The notes: generated by a model not told the origin, from the letters alone. A stretch of 64,000 nt of DNA from Leptotrichia wadei (GCF_007990545.2 NZ_AP019829.2:2046001-2110000); one strand, 5' to 3'; counted from the first letter of the stretch, positions 26,306-33,275 are shown. Numbers and translations: made by a program.

Positions 26306-26749
26306 ATGGTGAAAAGAAATAAAAAGCAAATAGCAAAAGCCCCTAAAAATCACAAAACAGAAACACAGATCCAAAGTGTCTCTATACGTTCAGCACCAAT
26401 ACCAACTTATCAGGAATTACAAGGGTATGAAAATATTGAAAAGGGGTTAGCCAGCAGGATTGTGGCAATGGCAGAACGGCAACAGAAAAACAGGCAAAAG
26501 ATAGAAATGCAGGAATCGCAAACGTTTCAAAGAAATCAAGAAAAACTTGTAAATGGTGCAATAGTTTCAAAAATCCTAGGGCAGATAATTGGCGGTATTG
26601 CAGTTTTATCGGCTATAATTGGCAGTATATATCTTTTAAGCATAGGCAAAAGCCTTGAGGGTTATGCCTCTATGATTGGGGCTATTGGAATGTTAGCCGT
26701 TTCATTAGGGTTAAGAAATAAAGACAAAGGCAATAAAGAAAAAGAATAA
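26306..26749 (+). CDS. DUF2335 domain membrane protein
   Basis: The 147-residue protein matches the DUF2335 pattern: a Lys-rich N-terminus, then PIPTYQELQGYENIEKGLASRIVAMAERQQKNRQKIE at about 33-70, and two C-terminal hydrophobic helices at about 93-113 and 118-136 (GGIAVLSAIIGSIYLL and SMIGAIGMLAVSLG). It is expected to be a small inner-membrane protein with a cytoplasmic N-terminal half. The family has no assigned function but is frequent on prophages and islands. It lies at the left end of the element, outside the replication and regulation block, where cargo genes often sit. A strong terminator follows. Confidence 0.8.
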   Translation: MVKRNKKQIAKAPKNHKTETQIQSVSIRSAPIPTYQELQGYENIEKGLASRIVAMAERQQKNRQKIEMQESQTFQRNQEKLVNGAIVSKILGQIIGGIAVLSAIIGSIYLLSIGKSLEGYASMIGAIGMLAVSLGLRNKDKGNKEKE

Positions 26750-26762
26750 CGGGCCTATTAAC

Positions 26763-26798
26763 TTAAATCGTAGTTATTGAATTAACTGCGATTTTTTT
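26763..26798 (+). terminator. Rho-independent terminator after the DUF2335 gene
   Basis: The inverted repeat AAATCGTAGTTA / TTAACTGCGATTT (one mismatch) with a short loop runs into a T7 tract, about 15 bases after the stop codon. Confidence 0.8.
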
Positions 26799-26799
26799 A

Positions 26800-27917
26800 T
26801 AAAAAAAATAAAATCCTAAAAAGGTACTTCCAGAAAACTTTTACAAGGCGAACGGGTTCGAAGCCCCATTAAAAATATGTTTACTAATTTTTTTAAGTTT
26901 CACTTCCGCTTCTGTTTTGAAATAAAAAAAATACTTCAATGTATTATATTCAAATGGCTAGGACATATTAAGACTTTTATATAAAAGCAGAAATAACCAA
27001 TCATTTTAAAGCGATTTAAGAACATTGAATACCCTAGACATAGTTTTATACCAAAAATCAGATTATCAAACGTAAGTGAAATCCTAGACCCAATAGAGAA
27101 CGTTTTAAGAATAAATTGAGAAGTTAAAAATGAGAACCAGTATATTTTTACTAAAAAATACTAATTTTTAACTTGCTGGAAACACTAAACTTGAATTAGG
27201 GTATAAAAAAAATAAAAGCCCTAAGTTAGATTTAGGGAGTATGGATATAAAAACCTAACACTATTAATTTTGAATAACATTAAAAAAATGTTTTATTTTT
27301 TAATATTCAGCCCCCTATTCAGGTTTTAAGGGATAAAGGCCCTTGTAAATTTAAGTATTGCTAAGTTTACAATGTTATTAGAGCCACATAGATAAGCCAC
27401 ACGTATGATAAATGAGTTAAGCAGGGAAAATATTAAAGAATTGAATGGAAAGCCTGTATGGGCTTGTATTTGGCTTATATAAGGGGATATGATTGGTTTC
27501 CTAATTTTGAGAAACCAAAAATTGATTTATGACACGTGCCACGGTACGAAAAATTTTCGTATCAGGGTTATCACTTATTTATCCTGAAAAAAGTTATAAG
27601 AAAAATCTTGATATAAAATCACGTTCGCCATAAGGGCGAAGGCAAACAGCAAAATATATTGCTTATTAAATTTTCCCCACAAGTGGAGAAATAAAAACAA
27701 CCAAAGGGGAGTTATATTATCCCTATTGGCTGTAATCAATGATTATTTGCGACCTATATCTAACATAGACCGTTATTTGATATATAAATTCTATATATCG
27801 GCTAACAAAAGATGACACAGTAGATTTTATCTACTCACTTCAAAGGGTGTTGCTTTTAACTACCCCCTAACAATTCGTTCAGTCATTTTGAGATGGCAGA
27901 AGTTTTGCCAACTGGAT
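26800..27917. other. Hairpin-rich non-coding stretch of 1.1 kb inside the element
   Basis: No convincing gene is present. Several compact inverted repeats occur: CCCTAA/TTAGGG (27219-27237), AAGGG/CCCTT near 27328-27343, TCGCC/GGCGA near 27628-27641, TTTCCCCAC/GTGGAGAAA near 27671-27690, and GTAGA/TCTAC near 27821-27834. A T-arm-like CGGGTTCGAAGCCC at about 26852-26865 is not part of a full tRNA. The density of stems suggests a structured RNA, an origin, or a degraded region. A possible broken small ORF at 27405-27587 is listed separately. Confidence 0.45.
27405..27587 (+). pseudogene. Possible broken small ORF
   Basis: From the ATG at 27405 the frame reads MINELSRENIKELNGKPVW and then stops at 27480-27482, but continues in the same frame to a second stop at 27585-27587. 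The ELNGKPVW phrase recalls small phage proteins of unknown function. With one stop inside and no clear ribosome-binding site, it may be a relic or chance. Confidence 0.25.
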
Positions 27918-28580
27918 TCAATCAGTATCTTTTTCTTTTTTGTTAGTACTTCTATATAAAGCCTCGTTCATTTTATCAAATAAAAAGTTTTTCAAACTTT
28001 CAGCAGGTATTACGGGTTCGTTATCGTCTGGTGGAAGTTCTTCAACTTTATAATTTGATAGTTCTAATTTGAAATGATACTCAATAATATCAATAAGTTT
28101 TTCTAAAATACAACCAAAATTATCTAATGAAGTAGCATATTTTTCTTCATTTCTTTTAATATAAAGGTTATTTTCTTCTCCCAAAGTATCAGCGTTCATA
28201 TAAATTTTATAACCAAAACTAACGATTAATTTTTCTAATATATCTTCACGATTTTCTTTTTCCATTTTTTCTTTATCATTATCAAAAAAAAGTTCTTTCC
28301 GTGTTTCGACATCTAAAACTTCATTAGATAGTCCTGGAATATCAATAATAAAACCCGCAAGCAATAACTTTGGAATATGCAATATTTCAATAATCTCTTT
28401 CGCTACTTCTAAAGGTATTTTACCATCTTTTTCATATCGCTTTATTGTATAGGGAGTTTTATTTAGTTTTTCCGCTAATTCTTTTTGTGTCATTTTCCTC
28501 GATTTTCTAAAAAATTTAACAGCTTTTCCCAGATGTTCAAAATCAATAAATTCTTCTTTTTTTTCCATTTTTTTCTCCAT
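27918..28580 (-). CDS. CI-like phage repressor (XRE helix-turn-helix)
   Basis: This is a likely repressor that keeps the element quiet. It has 220 residues. The N-terminal XRE-type helix-turn-helix is at about 14-70 (GKAVKFFRKSRKMTQKELAEKLNKTPYTIKRYEKDGKIP). The C-terminal part is acidic and shows no Ser-Lys self-cleavage motif that I can identify, so LexA-type autocleavage is not supported. It is transcribed away from two Cro-like genes across a 158-base control region with repeated GTAAC half-sites, a phage-style switch. A minus-strand promoter TTGCTT-17-TATTAT covers the same repeats, implying autoregulation. Induction may depend on the ORF6N-type protein at 29172. Confidence 0.82.
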   Translation of the reverse strand: MEKKMEKKEEFIDFEHLGKAVKFFRKSRKMTQKELAEKLNKTPYTIKRYEKDGKIPLEVAKEIIEILHIPKLLLAGFIIDIPGLSNEVLDVETRKELFFDNDKEKMEKENREDILEKLIVSFGYKIYMNADTLGEENNLYIKRNEEKYATSLDNFGCILEKLIDIIEYHFKLELSNYKVEELPPDDNEPVIPAESLKNFLFDKMNEALYRSTNKKEKDTD

Positions 28581-28738
28581 ATTAATTATTAATTCTCTAA
28601 TACTATAATATCAAAAAGTAACAAAAAAAGCAACTTTTTATATTTTTTATAAAAAATATATTGACTAAAGTAATAATATGTGTTACCATTATTTAGAAAT
28701 AGGTAACATAAAATATTACTTTTAGGAGAGTGAGATAA
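28581..28738. promoter_or_regulatory. Divergent operator/promoter region of the repressor-Cro switch
   Basis: Rightward promoter: TTGACT (28661-28666), 17 bases, TACCAT (28684-28689). Leftward promoter: TTGCTT, 17 bases, TATTAT, reading toward the repressor. Repeated half-sites are AAAGTAAC (28615-28622), AAAGTAAT (28667-28674), GTTACC (28682-28687), GGTAAC (28702-28707) and ATTACTTT (28715-28722). GTTACC and GGTAAC form an inverted repeat with 14 bases between. These look like operator sites for the repressor and the Cro-like proteins. Confidence 0.65.
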
Positions 28739-28939
28739 ATGGTAAACAACAAATTAAAGGGGAAATTAAAAGAATACAGTTTCAATTATGATAATTTTTC
28801 AAAGGTTATAGGATTATCAAAAACAGCATTTACCAATAAAATCAATGGAAAAGGTTTCAAAGACAAAGAAATTGCTAGAATGAAAAAGATCTTTAATTTA
28901 ACCAATGATGAAGTAGTAGAAATCTTTATAAACGAATAA
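28739..28939 (+). CDS. Cro/DUF739-like small regulator, copy 1
   Basis: This 66-residue protein is a single helix-turn-helix: YDNFSKVIGLSKTAFTNKINGKGFKDKEIARMKKIF at about 19-54, ending LTNDEVVEIFINE. The LKGKLKE...LTNDEVVEIF pattern matches the DUF739/Cro type of phage regulators. It is the first gene rightward of the switch. The second gene (28953-29159) ends in nearly the same peptide, so the two are probably a tandem duplication or two members of one family with different DNA readings. It would compete with the repressor at the operators. Confidence 0.78.
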   Translation: MVNNKLKGKLKEYSFNYDNFSKVIGLSKTAFTNKINGKGFKDKEIARMKKIFNLTNDEVVEIFINE

Positions 28940-28952
28940 GGAGGCAAGGGAA

Positions 28953-29159
28953 ATGATACAAAAGAACATCTTAAAATCAAAATTATCATTGAAAGAAAAG
29001 ACACAAAAGGATTTAGCCAAAGCATTGGGATTATCCAAGGTTAGTGTAAGTAAAAAGGTAAATGGGCTGTTAAGATTTAGTTTACCTGAAGTGAAAAAGG
29101 TTAAAGATTATTTGGATCTAACTAATGATGAAGTTGTTGAAATATTTATAAATGGATAG
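28953..29159 (+). CDS. Cro/DUF739-like small regulator, copy 2
   Basis: This 68-residue helix-turn-helix protein has TQKDLAKALGLSKVSVSKKVNGLLRFSLPEVKKVKDY at about 18-53 and ends LTNDEVVEIFING, almost identical to the end of copy 1. The recognition helices differ (KTAFTNKI in copy 1, KVSVSKKV in copy 2), so the operators bound are likely different. AAGGAGGCAAGGG precedes the start. It begins 13 bases after copy 1 and 12 bases before the antirepressor gene, all in one transcript. Confidence 0.78.
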   Translation: MIQKNILKSKLSLKEKTQKDLAKALGLSKVSVSKKVNGLLRFSLPEVKKVKDYLDLTNDEVVEIFING

Positions 29160-29171
29160 GAGTGATAGAAA

Positions 29172-30005
29172 ATGAAAGAACTAGCGATATTAGCGGGAAA
29201 TAACAAAATAATGATTAACGGGATCGAGATTGAAACAAAAGAGTATAAGGGGCAAAGGGTTATAACGGCTTGGGATATAGCAAAATTACATGAAAGAGAA
29301 CCAAGAGAAATCACACAGAACTTTAAATATATAAAAGATAAAATGATTTTAGGGTTAGATTATTTTACAATATCTAGAAATGAAATCTCTAAATCAAAAA
29401 TTATGATCCAGGATTTTATACCAAACAACGTAAAGAAAATACAGTTATTTACCGAAAGGGGATATTTAAAACTAACCAAAACATTTACAGATGAGTTAAG
29501 TTGGAAAATACAAGATATGTTAGTTGAAAGTTACTTTATTGTGGTAACTGGGAAAATACAGCCTAAACAACTAACTAAAATAGAAGTCTTAAAAATGGCA
29601 CTTGAAACAGAACTTGAAAACGAAAGATTGAGAAATGAAAACAAGGCCCAATGTGAAATAATAAAGGGGCTAAACGGAGAACTAGAGCCATATCAGTTAG
29701 AGGACATTATAAACAGAATTATAAGGGCAACTGGTGGAAACTATGGGGCTAAATACAATGAAGTTTATAGAGTGTTTAAAGAACGTTATCACATTGACTT
29801 AAAGACTAGAATGACTAACTACAACAAGACAGTAAGGGCAAAGGACAGATTTAAAAGCGTGCTTAAATATGCACTAGCCAATAACTACGGCAAAGACTTA
29901 TTGAACGTAGTAACAACGTTATTTCCTGAAAGCGTAAGAATTGTAATGGACGGAATCAATCAAAATACAGGGCTAGGAAAAGATGAACCATTGTTATTGG
30001 ATTGA
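29172..30005 (+). CDS. ORF6N-domain antirepressor-like protein
   Basis: The 277-residue protein has an N-terminal ORF6N/KilA-N-type domain at about 10-105 (INGIEIETKEYKGQRVITAWDIAKLHEREPREITQNFKYIKDKM...RGYLKLTKTFTDELSWKIQDMLVESYF). A helical linker comes next, at about 130-170. The C-terminal domain (about 175-277) has IRATGGNYGAKYNEVYRVFKERYHIDLKTRM. This is the layout of phage antirepressors, which inactivate the lysogeny repressor by unknown or protein-protein means. Its position right after the Cro-like genes fits that role. DNA binding is also possible for the N-terminal domain. Confidence 0.78.
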   Translation: MKELAILAGNNKIMINGIEIETKEYKGQRVITAWDIAKLHEREPREITQNFKYIKDKMILGLDYFTISRNEISKSKIMIQDFIPNNVKKIQLFTERGYLKLTKTFTDELSWKIQDMLVESYFIVVTGKIQPKQLTKIEVLKMALETELENERLRNENKAQCEIIKGLNGELEPYQLEDIINRIIRATGGNYGAKYNEVYRVFKERYHIDLKTRMTNYNKTVRAKDRFKSVLKYALANNYGKDLLNVVTTLFPESVRIVMDGINQNTGLGKDEPLLLD

Positions 30006-30111
30006 TCCGAAAATGGAAAGTTACGGTGTCGGAATGATACAGGAAATGAAGCCATTTTTGGCTTGAGTGGGCCTGCTATACACAGGTAATGGACAATTAC
30101 AGTCAAATAAA

Positions 30112-30139
30112 TTTTTGTGAAGTTTGTAGTATAATTTAT
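30112..30139 (+). repeat. Left arm of a 28-bp inverted repeat around the AbrB-like gene
   Basis: It matches the reverse complement of 30459-30486 at 26 of 28 positions. It contains TTGTAGTATAAT, a -10-like motif also found at 30436-30446. The pair encloses the small AbrB-like gene. Confidence 0.7.
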
Positions 30140-30159
30140 AAAAAAATTTAAATTATAAT

Positions 30160-30208
30160 TTGACAATTAAGACCTTACATAGTATAATTATAACGTAAGG
30201 ACTTAACA
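30160..30208 (+). promoter_or_regulatory. Consensus promoter with palindromic operator
   Basis: TTGACA (30160-30165), 17 bases, TATAAT (30183-30188) is a perfect sigma-70-type promoter. CCTTAC (30173-30178) and GTAAGG (30195-30200) form an inverted repeat spanning the -10 box, a natural site for autoregulation by the AbrB-like product that starts at 30224. Confidence 0.7.
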
Positions 30209-30223
30209 GGAAAGGAAATAATT

Positions 30224-30397
30224 ATGAAAACGGTAAGAAATGCGAAAGTTATTTTTAGCAAAATGGGAAATGGCAAAGGTGTAAGGCTGAACCTATCCGT
30301 ACCGCTGTTAAAATCGTTAGGGATTGATGAAAATAATCGAGATGTAACGGTTGAATATGATGACGAAACAAAAACAGTTATCATAAAAAAATCATAA
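30224..30397 (+). CDS. AbrB/SpoVT/MazE-like small DNA-binding protein
   Basis: This 57-residue protein, MKTVRNAKVIFSKMGNGKG and onward to KTVIIKKS, has the swapped-hairpin AbrB-like look: a beta strand, GKGVRLNLSVPLLKSLGI, then a DVTVEYDDETKTVIIKK strand pair. AAAGGAAAT precedes the ATG. The family covers transition-state regulators and antitoxins, but no toxin gene is adjacent, so a regulator is more likely. It has its own consensus promoter and palindromic operator, and 28-bp inverted repeats lie on both sides. It would bind DNA as a dimer and probably represses itself. Confidence 0.7.
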   Translation: MKTVRNAKVIFSKMGNGKGVRLNLSVPLLKSLGIDENNRDVTVEYDDETKTVIIKKS

Positions 30398-30719
30398 AAA
30401 AAACGTCCTTTATATCCTTACGAACACAAAGAACGTTGTAGTATAAACTACGTCGCAAATAGATTATACTACAAACTTCGCAAAAATGCAAAAAGAGTTT
30501 TGTAGTATTTTTTTATACCTAAATTTTAGAATAAGCAATTATAACACATATCAAAAAACAAATAAATAGGCATATTCAATATACTTCAGGCAATAAGAAA
30601 ATACACTAATATTTGATTGTAGGTTAAGCGATGGGCTTAATAATTTTAAGATACAACGTGAACGGTGCTACGTAATGCTAGAACGGTTAAATTTAAATAT
30701 TGAAATGGAGTGGTGGAAA
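30398..30719. other. Spacer with the right inverted-repeat arm; no gene
   Basis: It holds TTGTAGTATAA (30436-30446) facing TTATACTACAA (30464-30474), then another partial copy TTTTGTAGTAT near 30496-30506. The remainder is AT-rich with no ORF that I would call. Confidence 0.5.
30459..30486 (-). repeat. Right arm of the 28-bp inverted repeat
   Basis: It is the reverse complement of 30112-30139 except for two T/C changes. Read on the minus strand it carries a TATAAT box, so it may be a duplicated promoter facing left. Confidence 0.7.
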
Positions 30720-30836
30720 ATGAAACACAAATTTGAAGCATTGGAAATGGTAAACAAAAATAGCGAAAAGGCTAGAGAAAAAGAGGCTAAGAAAATCATT
30801 AACAGGCTAAAAAGAATGATTAAAGGCATTAATTAA
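30720..30836 (+). CDS. Very small basic protein, unknown
   Basis: This 38-codon ORF (MKHKFEALEMVNKNSEKARE...) sits behind TGGAGTGG with good spacing, in a run of small element genes. The product would be a single Lys-rich helix. I do not recognise it. Confidence 0.5.
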   Translation: MKHKFEALEMVNKNSEKAREKEAKKIINRLKRMIKGIN

Positions 30837-30901
30837 GTTGATCCGAAGTTTTTGGGCGGATTTAATAAGCAAAATAAATTAAGATTAGGAGAGTGTTAGA
30901 G

Positions 30902-31237
30902 ATGAAAATGAATGAAAGAAAAGAATTTTTTGAAGATGTTGTAATGGAAGTTACAGATGAAATATTAGAAAGTGGAACACACGGAGAAAGTGAAAGCCGT
31001 TTACTAAAAAAAGATGAAAAGATTAAAGATAAATTGGCTGAATTATTTACCTATGTAAAAATAGCAATAAACGAAATGAGAGATGAAACAAGCCGGAAAA
31101 GTGAAAAAGAAATATATGAAAAATACAGAAAAAATATTGAGAAAATGTATGTTGATGAAGTTTTGTGTAACAGTGTTATAGCTGTTGATATACTGGAAAA
31201 AGCAGAAAAAATAACAAAAAAGGCATTTAATAAATAG
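30902..31237 (+). CDS. Hypothetical element protein (111 residues)
   Basis: I do not recognise this gene. The product is acidic at the N-terminus (NERKEFFEDVVMEVTDEILESGTHGESESRLLKKDEKIKD), entirely helical by appearance, with no membrane segment or Cys. The ATG at 30902 has TTAGGAGAG about 8-10 bases upstream. The frame is open from a GTG at 30893 but that sits directly on the ribosome-binding site. It is followed 12 bases later by another small gene in the same run. A DNA-mimic or regulatory role is possible from the charge, but that is a guess. Confidence 0.7.
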   Translation: MKMNERKEFFEDVVMEVTDEILESGTHGESESRLLKKDEKIKDKLAELFTYVKIAINEMRDETSRKSEKEIYEKYRKNIEKMYVDEVLCNSVIAVDILEKAEKITKKAFNK

Positions 31238-31249
31238 GAGTGATAGGGA

Positions 31250-31471
31250 ATGGAAGCAAAAGCGGAAGGAATGGAAGAAAGTATAATAGAATGGGCAAGT
31301 TTTGAATTTGAAGTAGAGAACAAAGAAAAATTGGACATCATTTTTAATGAACTAAAAAGCAATAAAAAGGCAAGTGATTTATTGGTACATTTGATTAATG
31401 GCGTGCAAGATACGTTCTTTGAACTAGGGAAACAAGTGGCTAAAATAGAAAATATGAAAATGAGGGGATAA
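31250..31471 (+). CDS. Hypothetical element protein (73 residues)
   Basis: Unrecognised small protein in the same transcript, with TAGGAGTGATAGGGA before the ATG. It has a helical, charged sequence (MEAKAEGMEESIIEWASFEFEVENKEKLDIIFNELK is the N-terminal half in outline). No membrane segment is evident. It lies between two other small genes, and its stop is 3 bases before a candidate ORF that would need an ATA start. Confidence 0.65.
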   Translation: MEAKAEGMEESIIEWASFEFEVENKEKLDIIFNELKSNKKASDLLVHLINGVQDTFFELGKQVAKIENMKMRG

Positions 31472-31473
31472 AA

Positions 31474-31590
31474 ATAGAGTTATTAGAAATACTAGAAGCA
31501 GAACTATTGGAAATACCTGAAACAGAATTAATAGAACTAGAAAATATAGAAATAGGAGTGAATGAAAATGAAAGCGATCCAGAAAAATAA
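31474..31590 (+). CDS. Candidate micro-ORF with a non-standard ATA start
   Basis: From ATA at 31474 the frame reads 38 residues beginning xELLEILEAELLEIPETE with no stop. AGGGG lies 6 bases upstream at ideal distance. The peptide is a very acidic Leu/Glu repeat and overlaps the start of the Rha-like gene by 23 bases. Either initiation uses ATA, or a former ATG has mutated, or it is not translated. Confidence 0.3.
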   Translation: MELLEILEAELLEIPETELIELENIEIGVNENESDPEK

Positions 31591-32476
31591 AACGATAACA
31601 AGCCTAGAATTATTAAAGAAAATCAATGAGTTAAGGGAAAAGGAATATTTAGAAAAGGCAAAGGCTGGAACATTAACTGAAGCTGAAAGAAAAAAAGGGA
31701 AAGCAGTTAAATTAAAACATAAAAGTTTTTTAAATGTGATAAGAGATGAATTTGAAAACGAAATCACTGGGCAAAATATTTTGCTTAGTGAAAACTTAGA
31801 AAGTAATAATGAAAAAACAGGTCTCCAAAATATTTTGGAGACCTCACAGCAAAAATTATTATCAGTAAATAAAAAAATCACTAACGTTAAAATTTACGTG
31901 AGTAAATACAAAGATAAAAGCGGAAAAGAAAATGAAATGTTTGTATTGGCACTTAATCAAGCCAAACAAGTGCTAATGAGGGAAAGCAAATATGTGAGAA
32001 AAGCCGTAATTGGATATATAGACTACCTAGAGAACCAAAACAGACAATTAGAGGAACTTGCAAGGCTTCAGGCAAGGGAATTGGCTAAAGCGACTAGGAA
32101 CATTGAAACGTTGAATATAAAGGCCCTTTTATATTACGGCAAGGTAAGCAAACCTAAACAAAAGTTTCACTATATCCATTATACAAATTTAGCCAGAGAT
32201 ATAGCAGGAATACCGAAAGGGCTTAAAAGAGATGAATTGACACAAGGGCAACTAGGAATATTACAGCAAGTTGAATTAATAATGAGCGCTGTTATAAACG
32301 AATGTATAAACGAACAAATACCATTTACACTTATATATCAGGAAGTTAGAGAACGTACCGAAATCAAAGCCAGAGTGCTGTTAAAGGCATTGCAAAAGAT
32401 TGAAAGTGTAGACAATGGGCCTGTATGGAGTTTGGAATATTCAGAAAATAAGGGGGGAAATAGTTATGAACAGTAA
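31568..32476 (+). CDS. Rha-like phage regulatory protein
   Basis: This 302-residue protein contains a segment at about 104-155 (KIYVSKYKDKSGKENEMFVLALNQAKQVLMRESKYVRKAVIGYIDYLE) with the layout of the Rha domain found in lambdoid and other phages, where the family interferes with host or phage gene control. The C-terminal half is helical and unassigned. The ATG at 31568 has AGGAG 9 bases upstream. An in-frame ATG at 31562 is too close to it. Two perfect palindromes centred on CAAAATATTTTG lie inside the coding sequence (31771-31784, 31820-31843), which is unusual. Confidence 0.65.
   Translation: MKAIQKNKTITSLELLKKINELREKEYLEKAKAGTLTEAERKKGKAVKLKHKSFLNVIRDEFENEITGQNILLSENLESNNEKTGLQNILETSQQKLLSVNKKITNVKIYVSKYKDKSGKENEMFVLALNQAKQVLMRESKYVRKAVIGYIDYLENQNRQLEELARLQARELAKATRNIETLNIKALLYYGKVSKPKQKFHYIHYTNLARDIAGIPKGLKRDELTQGQLGILQQVELIMSAVINECINEQIPFTLIYQEVRERTEIKARVLLKALQKIESVDNGPVWSLEYSENKGGNSYEQ
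31771..31784. repeat. 14-bp perfect palindrome GCAAAATATTTTGC
   Basis: It lies within the Rha-like coding sequence and shares the core CAAAATATTTTG with the larger palindrome 36 bases on and with the palindrome at 47101-47118. Confidence 0.6.
31820..31843. repeat. 24-bp perfect palindrome in the Rha-like gene
   Basis: Arms GGTCTCCAAAAT and ATTTTGGAGACC meet without a loop. This could be an operator, a strong RNA hairpin or a protein-binding site inside the gene. Confidence 0.65.
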
Positions 32477-32618
32477 TGAAAGAGCGAAAGTTATAATTGA
32501 AGGATTTAAAAAATTAACTTTGGAACAAATGGAACAAATGCTAATCAAATTAGGAATACCAACAGATAGGAAAATAGGGAGTGATGAAAATGGTGGAAAA
32601 GAATATGCAAAGCGTTAA
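32466..32618 (+). CDS. Small helical element protein (50 residues)
   Basis: MNSNERAKVIIEGFKKLTLE... behind an AAGGGGGGAAA ribosome-binding site. The ATG at 32466 is chosen because the longer frame from 32415 overlaps the Rha-like gene without a binding site. The product is unrecognised. It overlaps the next gene by about 29 bases. Confidence 0.55.
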   Translation: MNSNERAKVIIEGFKKLTLEQMEQMLIKLGIPTDRKIGSDENGGKEYAKR

Positions 32619-32790
32619 AAGAAGTGTTAAAAGAATAATGGATCATAAAAATTACAACGAGGATATACAAGCCGTATTAGATAAACTTAACGAGGAAATA
32701 GACGATTATAGGCTATATGAACGGCATTTAAGAAGTGTTTACGAACTAATGGAACTAGGTATCAGAATAACAGTGGCGGCATATAATTAA
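32590..32790 (+). CDS. Small helical element protein (66 residues)
   Basis: The ATG at 32590 follows AGGGAG by 8 bases. The frame is open a little further upstream (32581) with worse spacing. The protein is charged and helical (DIQAVLDKLNEEIDDYRLYERHLRSVYELMELGIRITVAAYN at the C-terminal end in outline) and resembles small phage proteins of unknown role. No motif allows a function. It is part of the compact run of overlapping genes between the Rha-like regulator and Rep. Confidence 0.6.
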   Translation: MVEKNMQSVKRSVKRIMDHKNYNEDIQAVLDKLNEEIDDYRLYERHLRSVYELMELGIRITVAAYN

Positions 32791-32812
32791 AGCAGGATCG
32801 GAGAAATAAAAA

Positions 32813-32995
32813 ATGATAGAATTTGAAATATTAAAAGAAGTTACATTGGCAATTAACCAGGATAGAGAAAAGAAAAAGGCAGAAAAGATTAAAGAATGGA
32901 AAGCACGGGCTAATAATGTGTCAGAGTATATATGCAGTCTGCCTATATCACACAGCCAAAGAAATCAATTAGTGGATAAAATACCGATTTATTAG
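32813..32995 (+). CDS. Small basic element protein (60 residues)
   Basis: MIEFEILKEVTLAINQDRE... is Lys/Glu-rich and helical. The ATG follows a GGATCGGAGAAA stretch. Unrecognised. It belongs to the run of tiny genes before Rep. Confidence 0.55.
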   Translation: MIEFEILKEVTLAINQDREKKKAEKIKEWKARANNVSEYICSLPISHSQRNQLVDKIPIY

Positions 32996-33003
32996 ATGTT
33001 GCA

Positions 33004-33102
33004 TTGGACTGGAAAGCATTAGAAGCGGTAATAAACGAAAGTAATGCAATTATGAAAATATTTGATGAGGACAACGAAGACAATGGAGAAAAATTATCAT
33101 AG
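33004..33102 (+). CDS. Doubtful micro-ORF (32 residues)
   Basis: A TTG-start frame reads MDWKALEAVINESNAIMKIF... to a TAG. It begins 9 bases after the previous stop and has no obvious ribosome-binding site. It may be translated by reinitiation or be chance. Confidence 0.25.
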   Translation: MDWKALEAVINESNAIMKIFDEDNEDNGEKLS

Positions 33103-33122
33103 TATAATGGGGGTGAATAAAG

Positions 33123-33275
33123 GTGAAAGAAGTACATTGTAAGCACTGCGGAGCATTTTTATTTGGAATTGAAAGCGATTGTAAATATTATGTTACAAAG
33201 TGTAAAAAATGCGGTGTAATAAACCGTGGAAGCACTTCGCAGGTATTTAAGCCAAAGAAAAAGAATGAAAAATAA
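33123..33275 (+). CDS. Com-like zinc-finger protein
   Basis: A 50-residue protein starting at GTG 33123, with GGGGGTG upstream. Two CxxC pairs are present, CKHC near residues 6-9 and CKKC near 27-30 (VHCKHCGAFLFGIE, KCKKCGVINRG), with a basic tail. This is the pattern of Mu Com-family zinc-ribbon regulators, which act on mRNA translation of a phage DNA-modification gene. No such target gene is visible here, so its role is unknown. Confidence 0.65.
   Translation: MKEVHCKHCGAFLFGIESDCKYYVTKCKKCGVINRGSTSQVFKPKKKNEK

Noticed and set aside
26852-26865. T-arm-like CGGGTTCGAAGCCC, possible tRNA
   Set aside because: No matching acceptor, D-arm or anticodon stem within about 80 bases on either side.
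27918-28580. LexA-type self-cleaving repressor
   Set aside because: No Ala-Gly cleavage site or Ser/Lys pair is visible in the acidic C-terminal half.
30224-30397. Toxin-antitoxin module
   Set aside because: An AbrB/MazE-like protein is present but no toxin-sized partner gene follows or precedes it.
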